The notes under the pieces were generated by a model that was not told the origin of the DNA, searched no databases, and saw only the letters and a list, made by a program, of their open reading frames with translations. A stretch of 7,654 nucleotides of DNA from an uncultured Phenylobacterium sp. (GTDB lineage: Bacteria > Pseudomonadota > Alphaproteobacteria > Caulobacterales > Caulobacteraceae). The position numbers were made by a program, and so were the translations under genes. The stretch covers positions 1 to 7,654 of the forward strand of contig CAMFHW010000189.1 in the NCBI GenBank assembly GCA_945952175.1, given 5' to 3'. Positions 5,704-7,654 of this stretch are shown here, in pieces. Numbering within the stretch: position 1 is the first letter of the stretch; each line of letters starts with the position of its first letter.

Positions 5704-7654
5704 CTACCGCTTCGCCGCCGCCCCCTCGGACGCCAGGGCCCGCAGGGCGGCGTTGGCGATGGTGAGCTTGGCGAAGGTCCAGGATCCGCCGGCCGCCTCG
5801 ATCTCCTCCACCGCCTTGCGCGCGGCGTCGACCGCCTCGCGCCGCAGGGCGCTCCAGGAGGCCACGGCGTCGCGGGCGTGCTGGGCGTCCTCGCCCGCCT
5901 GCTGGCCGCCGGCGAACGCCATGATCGTGCGGGTGACCTGGGCCTGTTCGGCCAGCAGGTCCTCCAGCAGGCGGCGAACGGCGGTGCGCTCGAAGCTGTC
6001 GCCGGCGGTGAAGCCGCCCGCCGCCGCCCGCAGGCGGTCGAAGGCGAAGATCGCGCCGGCCTCGTGATAGAGGCGGGCGACATTGGGCAGGCCCCAGCTC
6101 GAAGCCTCGGCCAGGTCGACCAGGTCCACGGCGGTGGTTAGGGGCTGCAGGTTCGCCACCTGGTCGGCGAGCGCCTGGGGCGCTCCGGCGTCGGTGAGGC
6201 GGGCCGCCTGGGCGCGGACCCGCTCGCGTTCGACGGGCGACAGGATCTCCGCGCCGAGCTTGCGCAAGGTCGCCGTGCCGGGGCCATAGCGCTTGACCAG
6301 CGCCTCGACGCCCAGGCCCTCGCGCGCTGAACGCCGGGCGAGCCAGAAGGTCTCGCCGCGCAGGGTGTAGGCCAGGCGGCGGAACAGGGCCATCTGGCCG
6401 GCGGCCGGGATCTCGCGGGTGACCTTGGCGTCGAGCGCCGCCACCGCGTCCCACAGCTTGGGCAGGTCGAGCACCGCCTTGGCGGCCTCGTAACCGATCA
6501 CGAAGGCCTTGGCGTCGCAGGAGGCCGCCGCCATCAGCCGGCTCGGGAACGAGGGACCGCAGCGGTTGATCGCATCATTGGCCACGACGGTGGAGATGAT
6601 CTCCCGCCGCAGCCGGTGACGGCGCAGGGCCTCGTCGTACTTCCGCAGGCCCTTCGGGAAATAGGCCTCCAGCACGTCCTCGAAGAACGGGTCGTCCGGC
6701 GCGGTCGAGGCCACCATGTCGTGCTTGAGTTCGAGCTTGCCATAGGCCAGCAGCACCGCCTCCTCCGGCCGGGTCAGGCCGCGTTTGGCCTGGAACCGTT
6801 CGGCGATGACCGTGGCGTCGGGCAGGCCTTCCACCGCGCGGTCGAGCCGGCCCTCGGACTCCAGCTTGGCCATGAAGCGCGCGTGCGGCTCGAGCTCGCC
6901 GGCCGAGTCCATGTCCATCAGCGAGAGCGCCAGGGTCTGATCGTAGTTGTGCCCCAGCACGTGGCTGGCCACGTCGTCGGTCATCGATTTCAGCAGCTTG
7001 TCGCGCTTGGGCCGGTTCAGGACGTCGTTGCGTTCCAGGAAGCCGGTGGCGATCTTGATGTTCACCTCGTGGTCGGAGGAATCCACGCCGGCGGAGTTGT
7101 CGATGGCGTCGGTATTGATCCGTCCGCCCGCGAGCGCGAACTCGATGCGCCCGGCCTGGGTCAGGCCCAGATTGGCGCCCTCGCCCACCACCTTGACCCG
7201 CAGCTCCGAGCCGTTGACCCGCTGGGCGTCGTTGGTCTTGTCGCCAACCTCGAGGTGGCTCTCGCCCTTGGCCTTCACATAGGTGCCGATGCCGCCGAGA
7301 TAGAGCAGCTCGGCCTGCGATTTCAGAATGGCGGTCATCAGCTCGGCCGGGGTCACGTTCTCGGCTTCGATCTCCAGGACCGCGCGGACCTCCTTGCTGA
7401 GCGGGATGGACTTCAGGCTGCGCGGGAAGACGCCGCCGCCCTTGGAGATCTTCTTGCGGTCGTAATCGTCCCACGAGGATCGCGGCAGGGCGAACATCCG
7501 CTCGCGCTCGACATAGGACGTCGCCGCGTCCGGATCGGGGTCCAGGAAGATGTGGCGGTGGTCGAAGGCCGCCAGCAGCCGGGTGTGCTTGGAGAGCAGC
7601 ATGCCGTTGCCGAACACGTCGCCCGACATGTCGCCCACGCCGACCACCGTGAAG
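5704..7654 (-). CDS. gdhZ: NAD-specific glutamate dehydrogenase, 180-kDa class, partial (C-terminal ~650 residues)
   Basis: The enzyme oxidatively deaminates glutamate to 2-oxoglutarate and ammonia with NAD+, feeding amino-acid carbon into the TCA cycle. The reading frame is open to the right edge; the stop is TAG at 5706-5704. Members of this class are about 1,600 residues, so 649 codons are here and the long N-terminal regulatory part and most of the catalytic core lie outside. At the edge, VGVGDMSGDVFGNGMLLS, then FDHRHIFLDPDPD, and further on VKVVGEGANLGLTQAGRIEFAL followed by GGRINTDAIDNSAGVDSSDH (about 7064-7200), are hallmark segments of the large GDH class. The remainder is the helical C-terminal domain, ending ASEGAAAKR. 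The symbol follows the Caulobacter name; gdhB is used in Pseudomonas. The match to the family is strong, but Caulobacter-type regulatory roles are not shown by this sequence. Confidence 0.95.
   Translation of the reverse strand, partial: FTVVGVGDMSGDVFGNGMLLSKHTRLLAAFDHRHIFLDPDPDAATSYVERERMFALPRSSWDDYDRKKISKGGGVFPRSLKSIPLSKEVRAVLEIEAENVTPAELMTAILKSQAELLYLGGIGTYVKAKGESHLEVGDKTNDAQRVNGSELRVKVVGEGANLGLTQAGRIEFALAGGRINTDAIDNSAGVDSSDHEVNIKIATGFLERNDVLNRPKRDKLLKSMTDDVASHVLGHNYDQTLALSLMDMDSAGELEPHARFMAKLESEGRLDRAVEGLPDATVIAERFQAKRGLTRPEEAVLLAYGKLELKHDMVASTAPDDPFFEDVLEAYFPKGLRKYDEALRRHRLRREIISTVVANDAINRCGPSFPSRLMAAASCDAKAFVIGYEAAKAVLDLPKLWDAVAALDAKVTREIPAAGQMALFRRLAYTLRGETFWLARRSAREGLGVEALVKRYGPGTATLRKLGAEILSPVERERVRAQAARLTDAGAPQALADQVANLQPLTTAVDLVDLAEASSWGLPNVARLYHEAGAIFAFDRLRAAAGGFTAGDSFERTAVRRLLEDLLAEQAQVTRTIMAFAGGQQAGEDAQHARDAVASWSALRREAVDAARKAVEEIEAAGGSWTFAKLTIANAALRALASEGAAAKR

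Noticed and set aside
5621..6454. Minus-strand frame of 277 codons, and similar long frames at 6575-7474 (minus), 4317-5426 (plus) and 2711-3730 (plus)
   Set aside because: All are out-of-frame translations of the glutamate dehydrogenase, Hsp70-like or malic enzyme genes, with Arg/Pro/Gly-rich sequence.

Overview
The window reads as ordinary, high-GC chromosome from an alphaproteobacterium. The proteins look most like those of Caulobacterales (Caulobacter, Phenylobacterium, Brevundimonas), judging by the very large NAD-type glutamate dehydrogenase, the 762-residue malic enzyme-phosphotransacetylase fusion and the GC-rich codon use. The genus is an inference from sequence character, not from a search. 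I see no tRNA, rRNA, insertion sequence, CRISPR array, phage gene or attachment site. Composition is uniform, so nothing suggests recent transfer.

Layout from left to right. (1) Minus strand, 1-479: the N-terminal 159 residues of dihydrodipicolinate reductase (dapB, lysine/diaminopimelate synthesis), cut by the window edge. (2) Minus strand, 558-1178: a complete beta-class glutathione S-transferase. (3) Divergent from it, 1256-1885 plus: a TetR/AcrR-type repressor. The 77-bp gap between the two holds an AT-rich promoter with a 12-bp imperfect palindrome, a good candidate operator for both genes. (4) 1992-4280 plus: malic enzyme with a C-terminal phosphotransacetylase-like domain (maeB type). 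(5) 4369-5673 plus: a short Hsp70-family ATPase of the YegD type without a substrate-binding domain, preceded by a strong hairpin. (6) Convergent to it, 5704-7654 minus: the C-terminal ~650 residues of the 180-kDa-class NAD-specific glutamate dehydrogenase (gdhZ/gdhB type), its 5' part lying beyond the right edge. The 30-bp gap between the convergent genes is almost wholly a 10-bp-stem hairpin that fits a bidirectional terminator.

Functionally, maeB and the glutamate dehydrogenase are both anaplerotic/cataplerotic enzymes around the TCA cycle (malate to pyruvate; glutamate to 2-oxoglutarate). The GST/TetR pair looks like a small self-contained stress or detoxification switch. I find no convincing new multi-gene system. 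The two points most worth a second look are an apparent lysine-to-glutamate change at the expected catalytic lysine of the malic enzyme, and the GST/TetR operator with a conserved-looking cysteine in the repressor.
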